NCBI RefSeq assembly: GCF_005405405.1
Contig: NZ_BJDZ01000009.1
Span: forward strand, 41,857 to 105,856
Source of the DNA: Lactiplantibacillus plajomi
GTDB taxonomy: Bacteria; Bacillota; Bacilli; Lactobacillales; Lactobacillaceae
Reading direction: 5' to 3'
Length of the DNA stretch: 64,000 nt
Part shown: positions 17,801-27,076 of the stretch, piece by piece
Layout: each line of letters begins with the position of its first letter
How positions within the stretch are numbered: position 1 is the first letter of the stretch
Notes under the pieces: generated by a model
Told to the model about the DNA's origin: nothing
Databases searched by the model: none
What the model saw: the letters and a program-made list of their open reading frames with translations, nothing else
Program-made: the position numbers and the translations under genes

Positions 17801-18697
17801 TTGAAAATTGGACAAATTCGACAATCATTAAGTGGCTTCTACGACGTTTACGCCGATGGCCAACTCTACCGGACTCGGGCTCGCGGCAACTTTCGGAAAC
17901 GAAAGATTACGCCGCTGGTCGGTGACCAAGTGGAATTTGATAGTACAACGCCACAAGAGGGCTATCTACTGAAAGTATTATCACGAACGACGCAGCTGGT
18001 GCGACCACCAGTTGCTAACGTGGACCTCGCAATCGTGGTGACGGCGACGACCCCGCAAGAGTTCTCGACGAACTTGCTGGACCGCCAGTTAGTGGCCTTA
18101 GCGGTTGCGGGCATCGAACCGGTGATTTATTTCGCCAAGACCGACTTATTAACGGATGCGGATTACGCGCAACGTGCCAAGTTAGCGGCGGCTTACCGCC
18201 AAATCGGGTACCAGGTAATCATGGATCGGACCGCCTTTTCGGCCACGGCGTTGGACGCACTTCGCCAAGCGTTGGCCAACCACGTGGCGGTCGTCATGGG
18301 TCAGACCGGGGCGGGTAAATCGACGCTACTGAACCATTTGCAGCCGGGATTGGATCTCGCGACCGGTGAAATTTCGCAAGCGCTTAACCGTGGGAAACAT
18401 ACGACCCGTAAGGTTAGTTTGATTCCGATTGCTGACGGTTTAGTGGCCGACACACCAGGCTTTTCGTCCTACGAAGTTTTCAACATTGCTGCTAACGAAT
18501 TAACACATTACTTTCCAGAATTCGTTGCGTTAGCCGCTGATTGCAAGTATCGTGGCTGTGTGCACATCAACGAACCGCAGTGCGCGGTCAAGGCCGCGTT
18601 AGCCGCGGGGACGTTACTTCAAAGTCGTTATGATAATTACTTACAATTCTATGAAACGATTAAAAATAAAAAAGTTATCTATAATAAGAAAAAGTGA
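17801..18697 (+). CDS. rsgA: Ribosome small subunit-dependent GTPase A
   Basis: A circularly permuted GTPase that checks late 30S maturation. The 298-residue protein has an OB fold (about 1-65) and a permuted G domain: G4-like AKTDLL (about 115), then G1 GQTGAGKST (about 167-175) and G3 [10 protein letters not shown] (about 222-231). A C-terminal zinc finger has Cys/His ligands in [15 protein letters not shown]. Start TTG 17801 has the ribosome binding site AAGGTGG. It is followed by rpe and thiN, the usual order in lactobacilli. Confidence 0.95.
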   Translation: MKIGQIRQSLSGFYDVYADGQLYRTRARGNFRKRKITPLVGDQVEFDSTTPQEGYLLKVLSRTTQLVRPPVANVDLAIVVTATTPQEFSTNLLDRQLVALAVAGIEPVIYFAKTDLLTDADYAQRAKLAAAYRQIGYQVIMDRTAFSATALDALRQALANHVAVVMGQTGAGKSTLLNHLQPGLDLATGEISQALNRGKHTTRKVSLIPIADGLVADTPGFSSYEVFNIAANELTHYFPEFVALAADCKYRGCVHINEPQCAVKAALAAGTLLQSRYDNYLQFYETIKNKKVIYNKKK

Positions 18698-18706
18698 GTG
18701 AGACAT

Positions 18707-19360
18707 ATGATTAAAGTTGCGCCTTCAATTTTAAGTGCTGATTTTGCTAATTTACAACGGGACGTTCAAATGGCTGAACAGGCGGGTGCGGACATGCTGC
18801 ACATTGACGTCATGGACGGGCAGTTCGTCCCCAACTTGTCCTTTGGGATGAGTACCGTGGCGGATCTTCGGCCGGTGACTTCCTTACCGTTGGACTGCCA
18901 TTTGATGATTGTGGAACCGGAACGCTTTGTGGAACGGTTTGCGAAGGCCGGTGCCGATTTGATCGGGATTCACGTTGAAAGTACCCAACACGTTTATCAC
19001 GCCTTACAGTTGATCAAGGAGGCCGGAGTTAAGGCGGAAATCGTCATTAACCCTGGGACCCCGCTGAGCATGATCACCGAAGTGTTACCGCTCGTGGATC
19101 AGGTGTTAGTGATGACCGTCAACCCCGGCTTTGGTGGCCAACATTTCTTGCCGGCAATGGTCGATAAGATTAGTCGCTTAGCTGAAATTAAGCGGGAAAA
19201 GGGCTATCACTTTGATATCGAAGTTGACGGTGGAATCAACGCTAAAACGGTTAAGGCGTGCTACGATGCCGGTGCTACGGTTGCCGTTGCGGGTTCCTAC
19301 GTTTACGACAGTCCTGAACCGGCTGCCAGAATTCAAGATTTAAAAGTGGCGACGAACTAA
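18707..19360 (+). CDS. rpe: Ribulose-phosphate 3-epimerase
   Basis: Interconverts ribulose 5-phosphate and xylulose 5-phosphate in the pentose/phosphoketolase pathway. A TIM barrel of 217 residues with the family start KVAPSILSADFANL, metal and acid-base motifs HIDVMDGQFVPN and DCHLMI, then VNPGFGGQ and EVDGGIN. Start ATG 18707 is chosen because homologues begin M-I-K-V-A-P-S-I-L. GTG 18698 directly abuts the rsgA stop codon and would add three residues. The end overlaps thiN by TAATG. Confidence 0.95.
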   Translation: MIKVAPSILSADFANLQRDVQMAEQAGADMLHIDVMDGQFVPNLSFGMSTVADLRPVTSLPLDCHLMIVEPERFVERFAKAGADLIGIHVESTQHVYHALQLIKEAGVKAEIVINPGTPLSMITEVLPLVDQVLVMTVNPGFGGQHFLPAMVDKISRLAEIKREKGYHFDIEVDGGINAKTVKACYDAGATVAVAGSYVYDSPEPAARIQDLKVATN

Positions 19361-19998
19361 TGGAGATTATTAATTTGCTGGTTGGTGGCCCGACCGCGGA
19401 CTGGCCGGCGGACTTAGCCAAAATTCCCGGATCGTGGGTCGGTGCCGACCGTGGCGCACTGCGACTGGTTAAAATGGGGATTCAGCCGGTAATGGTGGTC
19501 GGTGATTTTGATTCGATTAACCAAGCCGAGTTAGCGACCGTTAAAGCAGCTTTAGCCGGTTCGGTGATCGTTAAGCCGGATCAGGACCACACCGACACCC
19601 AGTTAGCCATTAAATCGATTTTTGAACAGCTAGCCCCTGATGAAGTCCACGTCTACGGGGCGACTGGCGGACGGTTAGACCACTTACTGGCCAACGTGTG
19701 GCTAGTGCTCGACCCGTTTTTCCGCCAGTGGGCGCCTAAAATCAAGCTGATTGATAAGCAGAATAGCTTACGGTACTACTTACCGGGCGACTACCGGATT
19801 AAAAAGGAAGCCGATAAGCGCTACCTGGCGTTCGTTCCGCTAACGCCGATGCACCTGACGTTGCCGGATGAGAAGTATCGGCTGCAAGCTGACTACCACG
19901 ACTACCCAATTTCGTGGGCCAGTAACGAATTTGTCGGGACTAGCGGGCACGTTAGTTTCGATCAGGGCGTGCTGGCGGTGATTCAAAGTAAAGATTAA
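19360..19998 (+). CDS. thiN: Thiamine pyrophosphokinase
   Basis: Transfers pyrophosphate from ATP to thiamine to give thiamine diphosphate. The 212-residue protein has the TPK catalytic domain with GADRGALRL, VVGDFDSI and the D-H-T-D-T-Q-L-A metal/substrate motif (about 72-80), then YGATGGRLDHLLAN. A C-terminal beta-sandwich binds thiamine. It starts in a one-base overlap with rpe and is closed by a strong terminator. Confidence 0.93.
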   Translation: MEIINLLVGGPTADWPADLAKIPGSWVGADRGALRLVKMGIQPVMVVGDFDSINQAELATVKAALAGSVIVKPDQDHTDTQLAIKSIFEQLAPDEVHVYGATGGRLDHLLANVWLVLDPFFRQWAPKIKLIDKQNSLRYYLPGDYRIKKEADKRYLAFVPLTPMHLTLPDEKYRLQADYHDYPISWASNEFVGTSGHVSFDQGVLAVIQSKD

Positions 19999-20010
19999 CT
20001 TGTTAAAAAA

Positions 20011-20045
20011 AGCCGATTTTCCCGTGCGGGGAGAATCGGCTTTTA
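20011..20045. terminator. Terminator after thiN, usable from both strands
   Basis: AGCCGATTTTCCC (20011-20023) pairs with GGGGAGAATCGGCT (20028-20041), with A residues before and T residues after. On the reverse strand it also lies downstream of rpmB. A second reverse-strand hairpin (GTGGGTGG with CCACCCCAC, then T residues) spans about 20063-20120 and may be the main rpmB terminator. Confidence 0.75.
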
Positions 20046-20144
20046 GGGTGCCATTATAAAGTTTATAAAAAGTGGGGTGGTCAACCGGAAATTTGGGCAT
20101 AAAAAAAACGCCACCCACAAAAAATGTAGTGACGAATTAGTGCG

Positions 20145-20330
20145 CTAAACGCGCGTTACTTTACCTGATTTCAAAGTCCGAGCTGAAACCCAAACCTTCT
20201 TTGGTTTACCATCAACTAAAATGCGAACTTTTTGCAAGTTAGCTTTCCAGCTGCGGCGGCTGTGGTTTAAGGCGTGGGAACGCGTGTTACCAAAGTGCGT
20301 CCGTTTGCCCGTAACGTAGTCTTTTGCCAT
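20145..20330 (-). CDS. rpmB: 50S ribosomal protein L28
   Basis: A 61-residue L28. It begins [15 protein letters not shown] and contains the family's [17 protein letters not shown] segment. Start ATG 20330 lies after the strong ribosome binding site AAGGAGG; an in-frame extension upstream to 20381 is not used. It is transcribed against its neighbours, a position conserved in lactobacilli between thiN and the asp23-like gene. The 20331-20566 gap holds divergent promoters, including TATGATAAACT at about 20518-20530 for the forward genes. Confidence 0.96.
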   Translation of the reverse strand: MAKDYVTGKRTHFGNTRSHALNHSRRSWKANLQKVRILVDGKPKKVWVSARTLKSGKVTRV

Positions 20331-20566
20331 GTTGATCTGCCTCCTTCGGTAATCATTGATAAAAGGTCGTTGCTTTATCATTCACTAGAATAATTTATCA
20401 TAGTTCCCCACAGGTTGCAATACATTTCTATCAAGTAATTTTACTTTACTGCTAAATTCCCGTGTTACGGGCTTTAGAGCACTGGTCGCTTAATTTTTCT
20501 TTCAACCCGGGTTGTGCTATGATAAACTATCGTAAATGAACGCGTTAAAACAAGGAGGCTATTTTC

Positions 20567-20929
20567 ATGGCTGTCAAAATCAAAACGCAATTCGGCACGA
20601 TCGATATCGATAACGACGTGATTGCTACCGTCGTTGGTGGTGCCGCAACGGAAAACTTCGGGGTTGTCGGCATGGCTAGTCGCAATCAGATCCGTGATAA
20701 CTTAAATGAAATTTTACGCCGCGAAAATTATGCGCGGGGCGTCGTCGTCCGTCAAGAAGATAACGGGGTGGCGATTGACGTCAACGTGATCGTCAGCTAC
20801 GGCACGAAGATTTCAGAAGTCTCACGCAATGTCCAAGCCAAGGTCAAATACAATTTGCAAAACATGCTTGGCGTTACGGCCAATTCGGTCAACGTCATTG
20901 TCCAAGGTGTGCGGGTAATGAACGACTAA
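20567..20929 (+). CDS. Asp23/Gls24 family protein (YloU-like)
   Basis: A 120-residue Asp23-family protein. The core has VIATVVGGAATENFGVVGMA near the start and the segment VIVSYGTKISEVSRNVQAKVKYNLQNMLG in the second half. Members are alkaline-shock or envelope-associated proteins of unclear activity. YloU-type members always precede the DAK2-domain gene, as here (29 bp apart, same transcript), suggesting a role linked to fatty acid kinase. Ribosome binding site AAGGAGG precedes ATG 20567. Confidence 0.9.
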   Translation: MAVKIKTQFGTIDIDNDVIATVVGGAATENFGVVGMASRNQIRDNLNEILRRENYARGVVVRQEDNGVAIDVNVIVSYGTKISEVSRNVQAKVKYNLQNMLGVTANSVNVIVQGVRVMND

Positions 20930-20958
20930 TTGAAATTGGTGGAAGCCAAGGAGGAATT

Positions 20959-22674
20959 TTGAAATTGAAAATCACCACGATTACTAATCTTGAATTTGGC
21001 AAAATGGTGCAGGCTGCGTCGCAGAAACTGAACCAACGCGCCGAATTCATTAATTCTTTGAACGTTTTCCCGGTACCGGATGGCGATACGGGGACGAATA
21101 TGAGCCTTTCGATGGCGAGTGGTGCTAAGTACGAGCGGGAAGAAACCAGTACCGCGGTTGGCGACTTAGCGTCAGCACTTGCCAAAGGGCTATTAATGGG
21201 AGCCCGTGGCAACTCGGGGGTTATTTTGTCGCAGATTTTCCGCGGCTTCTCTAAGAACGTTGCCGGTAAGGATACGTTGGATGCCAACGACCTTGCCGAA
21301 GCCTTTGCTGCCGGTGCGCAAACCGCGTATAAGGCAGTTATGAAGCCGACGGAAGGGACCATCTTAACGGTAATTCGTGAAGCAGCGGGTGCCGGTAAAA
21401 AGGCCGCCAAGACGACGGATGATATTGGTGTGGTCATGGATAAGGTCGTTACCGCTGCCGAAGCTGCGTTGAAGTCAACGCCGGACCTGTTGCCTGTTTT
21501 GAAACAGGTTGGGGTCGTTGATTCCGGTGGCCAGGGGTTAACCTTCGTATTAGAAGCCTTTAACGATTCATTAAACGGCCGGGTTGACGAGACCCAGGAC
21601 TACGTTCCCGACGACGCCGAAATGGATTCGATGATTGACGCTGCCCACCACCAGAGTGTTCAGGGTAAGTTAGACCCGAACGACATTAAGTACGGTTACT
21701 GTACCGAAATTATGGTGCGCATCGGTGACGGTAAGTTAGTCGACCATCAATTCGATTATCAGACGTTTTACGACTACTTAGCTAAGTTAGGGGACTCCCT
21801 CTTGGTGATCAACGATGATGAGATCGTCAAGGTCCACGTGCACACCGAACATCCCGGTGACGTGATGACTTGGGGCCAACGCTTCGGGGCGTTGATCAAA
21901 GTTAAGGTCGACAACATGCGGTTACAACAAGAAACCATCATGGAACACGACCAGGAAGAAACGGCGCAAGCAACCCCGGTCGCGCCGGCCGAACCAGCGC
22001 AACCGAAGATCGACATGCACGGGTACGCTGTGATTTCCGTGTCTTCCGGTGACGGGATTGCCACTCTGTTCAAGGGTCTGGGCGTGACGAACATCATCGC
22101 GGGTGGTCAGACGATGAACCCTAGCACGGCGGACATTGTTGACGCCGTGAACGCGAGTGGTGCTGAAAAAGCGCTGGTGTTACCAAATAATAAGAACATC
22201 TTCTTGGCAGCGGAACAAGCAGCGGAAGTTGCCGATATCCCGGTCGAAATTGTTCATACTAAGACGATTTCGCAAGGCTTGACGGCAATGTTAGCTTTCA
22301 ATCCGGAAGCGGATCCGGCTGCTAATCAAGCCGAGATGGAAGATACGCTCGATACGGTCATTAGTGGTCAGGTGACCCACGCCGTTCGTGATACGACCAT
22401 CGATGGCTTGGAAATCAAAAAAGATGATTATATGGGCTTAGTTGATGGCAAGATCGTGATTACTGATCCGGACCGGGCAACGGCGACCTTAGACATGGTT
22501 AAAGCGATGCTCGACGAAGACAGTGAGTTAGTCACGATCATTTACGGCGCAGACGCTACCAAGGCGGACGCCGACGCCTTAGCAGCTAAGGTTCAAGACT
22601 TAGATAGTGAATTAGAAATTGAAATTCATGAAGGGGACCAACCGGTTTACCCATTCTTGATTTCGGTTGAATAA
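20959..22674 (+). CDS. fakA: Fatty acid kinase catalytic subunit FakA (DAK2 domain)
   Basis: A 571-residue protein of the YloV/FakA family. It phosphorylates exogenous fatty acids held by a FakB protein so they can enter phospholipids via PlsX/PlsY. The N-terminal DAK2 nucleotide-binding domain has NVFPVPDGDTGTNMSLSM (about 33-50) and GARGNSGVILSQIFRG. The middle domain carries KVHVHTEHPG, and a C-terminal domain follows. Start TTG 20959 is 4 nt after AAGGAGG; TTG 20965 would be 10 nt away. plsX lies about 2 kb downstream, matching a role in acyl-phosphate supply. Confidence 0.9.
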   Translation: MKLKITTITNLEFGKMVQAASQKLNQRAEFINSLNVFPVPDGDTGTNMSLSMASGAKYEREETSTAVGDLASALAKGLLMGARGNSGVILSQIFRGFSKNVAGKDTLDANDLAEAFAAGAQTAYKAVMKPTEGTILTVIREAAGAGKKAAKTTDDIGVVMDKVVTAAEAALKSTPDLLPVLKQVGVVDSGGQGLTFVLEAFNDSLNGRVDETQDYVPDDAEMDSMIDAAHHQSVQGKLDPNDIKYGYCTEIMVRIGDGKLVDHQFDYQTFYDYLAKLGDSLLVINDDEIVKVHVHTEHPGDVMTWGQRFGALIKVKVDNMRLQQETIMEHDQEETAQATPVAPAEPAQPKIDMHGYAVISVSSGDGIATLFKGLGVTNIIAGGQTMNPSTADIVDAVNASGAEKALVLPNNKNIFLAAEQAAEVADIPVEIVHTKTISQGLTAMLAFNPEADPAANQAEMEDTLDTVISGQVTHAVRDTTIDGLEIKKDDYMGLVDGKIVITDPDRATATLDMVKAMLDEDSELVTIIYGADATKADADALAAKVQDLDSELEIEIHEGDQPVYPFLISVE

Positions 22675-22696
22675 GCCTTAAATAGGCGCACAAAGT

Positions 22697-22728
22697 GGGG
22701 TTGGATGTCGTTCCAGTCCCTTTTTGTT
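22697..22728 (+). terminator. Rho-independent terminator after fakA
   Basis: GGGGTTGGA pairs with TCCAGTCCC (G-U pairs allowed), followed by TTTTT. It isolates recG transcription. Confidence 0.7.
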
Positions 22729-22749
22729 GTCGTTAAAGTCGTCTGCTTT

Positions 22750-22779
22750 TTGGTCAGTTCTTAGTGACTTTGGTATAAT
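22750..22779 (+). promoter_or_regulatory. Promoter of recG
   Basis: -35 TTGGTC (22750-22755), 18-bp spacer, perfect -10 TATAAT (22774-22779), 34 bp before the recG start. Confidence 0.65.
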
Positions 22780-22812
22780 AAGCACATAAGTTTTAGAAAG
22801 GGAGGTGCGGTG

Positions 22813-24852
22813 ATGACCCACCAATTAAGTGACGCCGTTGCCAGCCTGAGCGGGGTTGGCCCGGCGAAGCAAAAAGGGTTGGCCGGTCTTGGAATCAATA
22901 CGATTGCGGACCTGTTGACCTACTACCCCTTTCGCTACGATGATTTACAAGTTAAAGACGTTAACGAAATTGCGGATCAGGAAAAGGTGACGTTGAAGGG
23001 CACCGTGGCTTCGGAACCGGTCCTAGCGCGTTTTGGGCGTAAGAAGAATCGGTTGAATTTCCGGTTGCTGATCGAGCACGACGTCTACATGGTGACGTTT
23101 TTTAACCAGCCTTACCTGATGAAGCAAATTACAACGGGGCAGCCGATTGCCGTTTACGGTAAGTGGGATGCCAAGCGCAGCAGTTTGACCGGGATGAAGA
23201 TCATTAACCCGAATAACGCCGACGAAGCGTTCGGATCAATTTATCCTGCCAGTAAGGCCGTAAAGCAGACGACGATTCGTAAGTTGATTAAGCAGGCCTA
23301 TGACGACTACGCCGATGCGATTACGGATATCATGCCAGCGCCGTTGGTCGACAAGTACCGGTTATTGCCACGGCGCCAGATGATTCACGACATGCACTTC
23401 CCGCCGAGTCAGGAAGCATCGGCGGCGGCTCGGCGGTCGGCCACTTACGAGGAGTTCTTGCTGTTTCAAATGCAGATGCAGGCGCTTAAACAGGAGGACG
23501 CGGCCACTAACGGCATTGCGATTCATTACAACAACGACCGCTTAAAAGCGTTCATTAAAACGCTGCCCTTTGAACTGACTCACGCCCAAAAGCGGGTCGT
23601 TAACGAAATCTGTTTAGACTTAAAATCGCCGAAACACATGAACCGTTTGCTTCAAGGGGACGTGGGGTCTGGGAAGACAATCGTAGCGGCCATTGTGATG
23701 TACGCCGCCATTACCGCTGGTTATCAGGCGGCGTTAATGGCGCCAACCGAAATTTTGGCGGAGCAGCACGCTAATAATTTGGCAAAGGTCTTTGCTGCAA
23801 CCGACGTTAACGTTGCTTTACTGACCGGTTCAACCAAGCCGGCTGCTCGGAAGACGTTGTTAGCCGCCCTAGCCGCTGGTGAGATCGACCTTTTGATTGG
23901 GACCCACGCGCTGATTCAGGAGGGGGTTAACTACCACCGGTTAGGGTTAGTAATCACCGATGAACAACACCGGTTTGGCGTTAACCAGCGGGCGGCGTTT
24001 CGACAAAAGGGCGGCCAACCGGATGCGTTAGCCATGACGGCGACCCCGATTCCACGGACGCTCGCGATCACGGCGTACGGCGAAATGGACGTGTCGGAAA
24101 TCGATGAACTCCCCGCGGGGCGTCAGCCGATTCAAACGACCTGGGTGCGCAGTAATCAGGCCAATAATGCCCTGGATTTTGTTCGTCAGCAGATCAACGC
24201 GGGGTCGCAAGCCTACGTGGTAACGCCGCTGATCGAGGAATCCGAAACGTTGGACGTTAAAAACGCTGAGGCGTTATCGGCGAATTTACAGGACTACTTT
24301 GGCCCGCAAATCAAGGTCGGGTTACTGCACGGTCGGTTAAAACCCGAAGAAAAAGATGCCCAGATGGCGGCCTTTAAGGCGGGAGATATCCAGGTCCTCG
24401 TGTCCACGACGGTGATCGAAGTCGGGGTCGACGTTAAAAATGCGACCATTATGATGATTTACGATGCGGACCGCTTTGGTTTAGCACAGTTGCACCAGCT
24501 GCGCGGTCGGGTCGGCCGCGGTAGTAAAGCGTCGTTTTGTATCTTAGTGGCGGACCCGAAAAACCAACAGGGTATCGAACGGATGCAAATTATGACCCAG
24601 ACGACCAACGGCTTCATCCTCGCACAAAAGGATCTGGAGTTACGGGGCGCCGGCGACGTGCTCGGCGTCAAGCAGTCCGGGATGCCTGAATTTAAAGTCG
24701 GTGATCCGATTGCCGATTTGACCGTCCTTCAAGTTGCTCAGCAAGATGCACACGCCATCGTGCAGCAACCCGATTGGCAAGCAAAACCGGAATACCAAGC
24801 GTTAGCACAATATTTAAAGGTGAAATTGGCGATGGTCGGTACCTTAGACTAG
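22813..24852 (+). CDS. recG: ATP-dependent DNA helicase RecG
   Basis: A 679-residue branch-migration helicase that rescues stalled forks. It has an N-terminal helix-hairpin-helix and OB wedge domain (about 1-200). Walker A GDVGSGKT (about 280-287), the DEQH box in VITDEQHRFGVNQR (about 380), MTATPIPRTLA, and motifs V/VI STTVIEVGVDVKNAT and QLRGRVGRG follow. Start ATG 22813 is chosen over GTG 22810 because the ribosome binding site GGGAGGTG ends at 22806. plsX starts 28 bp after its stop. Confidence 0.95.
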   Translation: MTHQLSDAVASLSGVGPAKQKGLAGLGINTIADLLTYYPFRYDDLQVKDVNEIADQEKVTLKGTVASEPVLARFGRKKNRLNFRLLIEHDVYMVTFFNQPYLMKQITTGQPIAVYGKWDAKRSSLTGMKIINPNNADEAFGSIYPASKAVKQTTIRKLIKQAYDDYADAITDIMPAPLVDKYRLLPRRQMIHDMHFPPSQEASAAARRSATYEEFLLFQMQMQALKQEDAATNGIAIHYNNDRLKAFIKTLPFELTHAQKRVVNEICLDLKSPKHMNRLLQGDVGSGKTIVAAIVMYAAITAGYQAALMAPTEILAEQHANNLAKVFAATDVNVALLTGSTKPAARKTLLAALAAGEIDLLIGTHALIQEGVNYHRLGLVITDEQHRFGVNQRAAFRQKGGQPDALAMTATPIPRTLAITAYGEMDVSEIDELPAGRQPIQTTWVRSNQANNALDFVRQQINAGSQAYVVTPLIEESETLDVKNAEALSANLQDYFGPQIKVGLLHGRLKPEEKDAQMAAFKAGDIQVLVSTTVIEVGVDVKNATIMMIYDADRFGLAQLHQLRGRVGRGSKASFCILVADPKNQQGIERMQIMTQTTNGFILAQKDLELRGAGDVLGVKQSGMPEFKVGDPIADLTVLQVAQQDAHAIVQQPDWQAKPEYQALAQYLKVKLAMVGTLD

Positions 24853-24880
24853 GCCGCTCACGAGAGGAAATGGTGACGAA

Positions 24881-25927
24881 ATGATTAAGATTGCAATTGA
24901 TGCTATGGGTGGCGACTACGCTCCCAATGCGGTGATTGAGGGGGTCGAAGCGGCCCGCGACCAGTTTGAAGACACGGTCTTCTTACTGTATGGACAACGC
25001 GACGTGATTAACGCTCAGTTGAAGAACCGCGATCGGATTCAAATTATCAATGCCGACGAAGTGATTACGATGGAGGATGAACCGGTCCGGGCGGTCCGCC
25101 GTAAGAAGCATTCGTCAATTGTGATGGCTGCTCAAGCGGTCAAGGACGGTCAAGCCGACGCGTTTTTCTCCGCCGGTAATTCCGGAGCCGTACTGGCGGC
25201 CGGACTGTTTGTGGTCGGCCGCATTAAGGGCATCGACCGGCCGGGGCTCGTGACGGCGTTGCCAGTTGTTCGCAATGCCAACCAGTCGAACTTTGTGATG
25301 ATGGACATCGGTGCGAACGCTGATAGTAAGCCCCAGAACTTACAACAATACGGGATTCTTGGGACCTATTACGCCGAACGGATGATGCACGCAAACCATC
25401 CGCGGGTCGGTCTACTCAATAACGGGACCGAAGACGATAAGGGCAATAAGGTGCATAAAGCGGCTTTTGACCTGCTCTCACAAACGGCTGATATTAACTT
25501 TATTGGTAACGTGGAATCCCGTGACTTACTGAACGGCGTGGCGGACGTGGTCGTGACCGACGGCTTTACCGGTAACGCGGTCCTTAAAAGTATTGAGGGA
25601 ACGGCTCGCTCGATGCTCGGTTTGGTCAAGGATGCCGTCTACCATACCGGTATTAGTGGTAAGTTAGGCGGATTATTATTGAAGGGCGGCTTCAACCAGA
25701 TCCGTTCACAAATGGACTACTCCCAGTACGGCGGGGCCGTGCTATTGGGACTGAAAGCGCCGGTCGTGAAGGCCCACGGTTCCAGCAAAGCGCCAACGAT
25801 TGTTAATACGATTCGTCAGATTCGTCAGATGGTCAGCACGGACCTCGTGCCCGGAGTTGCGGAATACTTTGCTAACCAGCAGGCTAATCAAGAAGCGGGT
25901 GTAGACAAGCCCGTAGAAAACGATTAA
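24881..25927 (+). CDS. plsX: Phosphate acyltransferase PlsX
   Basis: Makes acyl-phosphate from acyl-ACP for phospholipid synthesis. A 348-residue protein beginning IAIDAMGGDYAPNAVIEGV, with SAGNSGAVLAAGLFVVGRIKGIDRP (about 101-125) and VVVTDGFTGNAVLKS (about 226-240). It lies between recG and acpP, the common Firmicute order. Acyl-ACP from the fab cluster at 52 kb and acyl-phosphate from FakA meet at this step. Confidence 0.95.
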   Translation: MIKIAIDAMGGDYAPNAVIEGVEAARDQFEDTVFLLYGQRDVINAQLKNRDRIQIINADEVITMEDEPVRAVRRKKHSSIVMAAQAVKDGQADAFFSAGNSGAVLAAGLFVVGRIKGIDRPGLVTALPVVRNANQSNFVMMDIGANADSKPQNLQQYGILGTYYAERMMHANHPRVGLLNNGTEDDKGNKVHKAAFDLLSQTADINFIGNVESRDLLNGVADVVVTDGFTGNAVLKSIEGTARSMLGLVKDAVYHTGISGKLGGLLLKGGFNQIRSQMDYSQYGGAVLLGLKAPVVKAHGSSKAPTIVNTIRQIRQMVSTDLVPGVAEYFANQQANQEAGVDKPVEND

Positions 25928-25966
25928 AATACTTGAGTGAATTAAAGTTAGCGAGGGATTTCAAAA

Positions 25967-26209
25967 ATGACTAAAGACGAAATTTTTAATAAAATTGCGG
26001 CGATTATTGCGGACCGCTTCGAAGTTGACCAAAGCAAGGTAACCAACGAGATGAATTTACAAAAAGATCTCGATGCGGACTCCATTGATTTTGTGGAATT
26101 CGTTTTGGAACTTGAAGATACCTTTGGTAGTGAAATTTCCGACGAAGACGCTGAAAAGTTGTCAACGGTCGGTGAAGTGGTGGATTATGTCGCTGCCCAC
26201 CAAGCTTAG
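25967..26209 (+). CDS. acpP: Acyl carrier protein (housekeeping copy)
   Basis: An 80-residue acidic ACP. The phosphopantetheine attachment Ser lies in LDADSIDFVEF (about Ser 38), a DSI rather than the usual DSL motif. It sits 39 bp after plsX and before rnc, the classical location. A second ACP with DSL lies in the fab operon at 53437, so this copy may serve phospholipid synthesis while the other serves chain elongation; that split is an inference. Confidence 0.93.
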   Translation: MTKDEIFNKIAAIIADRFEVDQSKVTNEMNLQKDLDADSIDFVEFVLELEDTFGSEISDEDAEKLSTVGEVVDYVAAHQA

Positions 26210-26218
26210 GCTGGGTTC

Positions 26219-26268
26219 AAAATAAGGTAGGTCTGTCTCGAATGCGAGCAGGACCTACCTTATTTTGT
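26219..26268 (+). terminator. Strong terminator after acpP
   Basis: AAAATAAGGTAGGTC pairs perfectly with GACCTACCTTATTTT, with an inner CTCG/CGAG stem. Flanking A and T runs make it potentially bidirectional. Confidence 0.85.
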
Positions 26269-26284
26269 GCCGGTGGCAAGTAGA

Positions 26285-26314
26285 TTGTTATTGCGACGGT
26301 ACTCATAGTATAAT
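26285..26314 (+). promoter_or_regulatory. Promoter of the rnc-smc-ftsY operon
   Basis: -35 TTGTTA (26285-26290), 18-bp spacer, perfect -10 TATAAT (26309-26314), directly after the acpP terminator. Confidence 0.65.
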
Positions 26315-26351
26315 ATTAACGTATAACGGATTTTAAGAAAGGAAGTTGCAG

Positions 26352-27056
26352 ATGATAACAGAATTAGCCGCGATGCTTAAAGAACGGTTCGGCATCGTTT
26401 TTCATAATTCCGATTTACTGGCCGAAGCGTTTACCCAGGCGTCGTACGTCAATGAACATCAGGATCAGAAGTTAAAGTTTTACGAACGGGTCGAATTTTT
26501 GGGGGATGCCGTCTTGGAACTCGCCGTGTCCGAGTATTTATACAAACGCTATAAAGACATGCCCCAAGGCAAGTTGACCCGCCTCCGCGCCGCAATGGTC
26601 TGCGAAGAAAGTTTCGCTAGCTTTGCGCGCGAGTGCGGGTTTCCAAAGTATATCCGGTTAGGTAAGGGCGAACAAAAGGCCCGCGCCTGGGAGCGCGATT
26701 CATTATTATGTGATATTTTTGAATCGTTCGTTGGCGCCCTCTACTTGGATCAGGGCCGCGAACCGGTGTTGAAGTTTGTCCACCAGGTGATTTTTCCCAA
26801 ATTGGACGAAGGTCGGTTTGACGGTGTTTTTGATTATAAGACGACGTTGCAAGAATACTTGCAACAAGACGGCGACGTGGATATCGAGTATCAATTATTG
26901 GAACAGGATGGTCCGGCTAACGAACGTTCTTACGACATTGCCGTTTTAGCGGATGGCAAGCGAATCGGTAGTGGCCGTGGTCATTCTAAGAAGGAAGCCG
27001 AACAAAGCGCTGCTCGGCAAGCGTATACGCAGTTACAACAGGACACCGATAAATAA
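26352..27056 (+). CDS. rnc: Ribonuclease III
   Basis: Cleaves double-stranded RNA, including rRNA precursors. A 234-residue enzyme with catalytic signature ERVEFLGDAVLEL (about 46-58), second acidic site CDIFESFVGALYLD, and a C-terminal dsRNA-binding domain (about 158-230) including GSGRGHSKKEAEQSAARQA. Start ATG 26352 is 8 nt after AAAGGA; TTG 26346 is too close. It is followed 20 bp later by smc. Confidence 0.95.
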   Translation: MITELAAMLKERFGIVFHNSDLLAEAFTQASYVNEHQDQKLKFYERVEFLGDAVLELAVSEYLYKRYKDMPQGKLTRLRAAMVCEESFASFARECGFPKYIRLGKGEQKARAWERDSLLCDIFESFVGALYLDQGREPVLKFVHQVIFPKLDEGRFDGVFDYKTTLQEYLQQDGDVDIEYQLLEQDGPANERSYDIAVLADGKRIGSGRGHSKKEAEQSAARQAYTQLQQDTDK

Positions 27057-27076
27057 TTACAGGAAGTTTGTGGCGA

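Noticed and set aside
20895..21437. Reverse-strand 180-codon frame within fakA
   Set aside because: Long, but wholly opposite a well-supported FakA gene; no ribosome binding site or domain.
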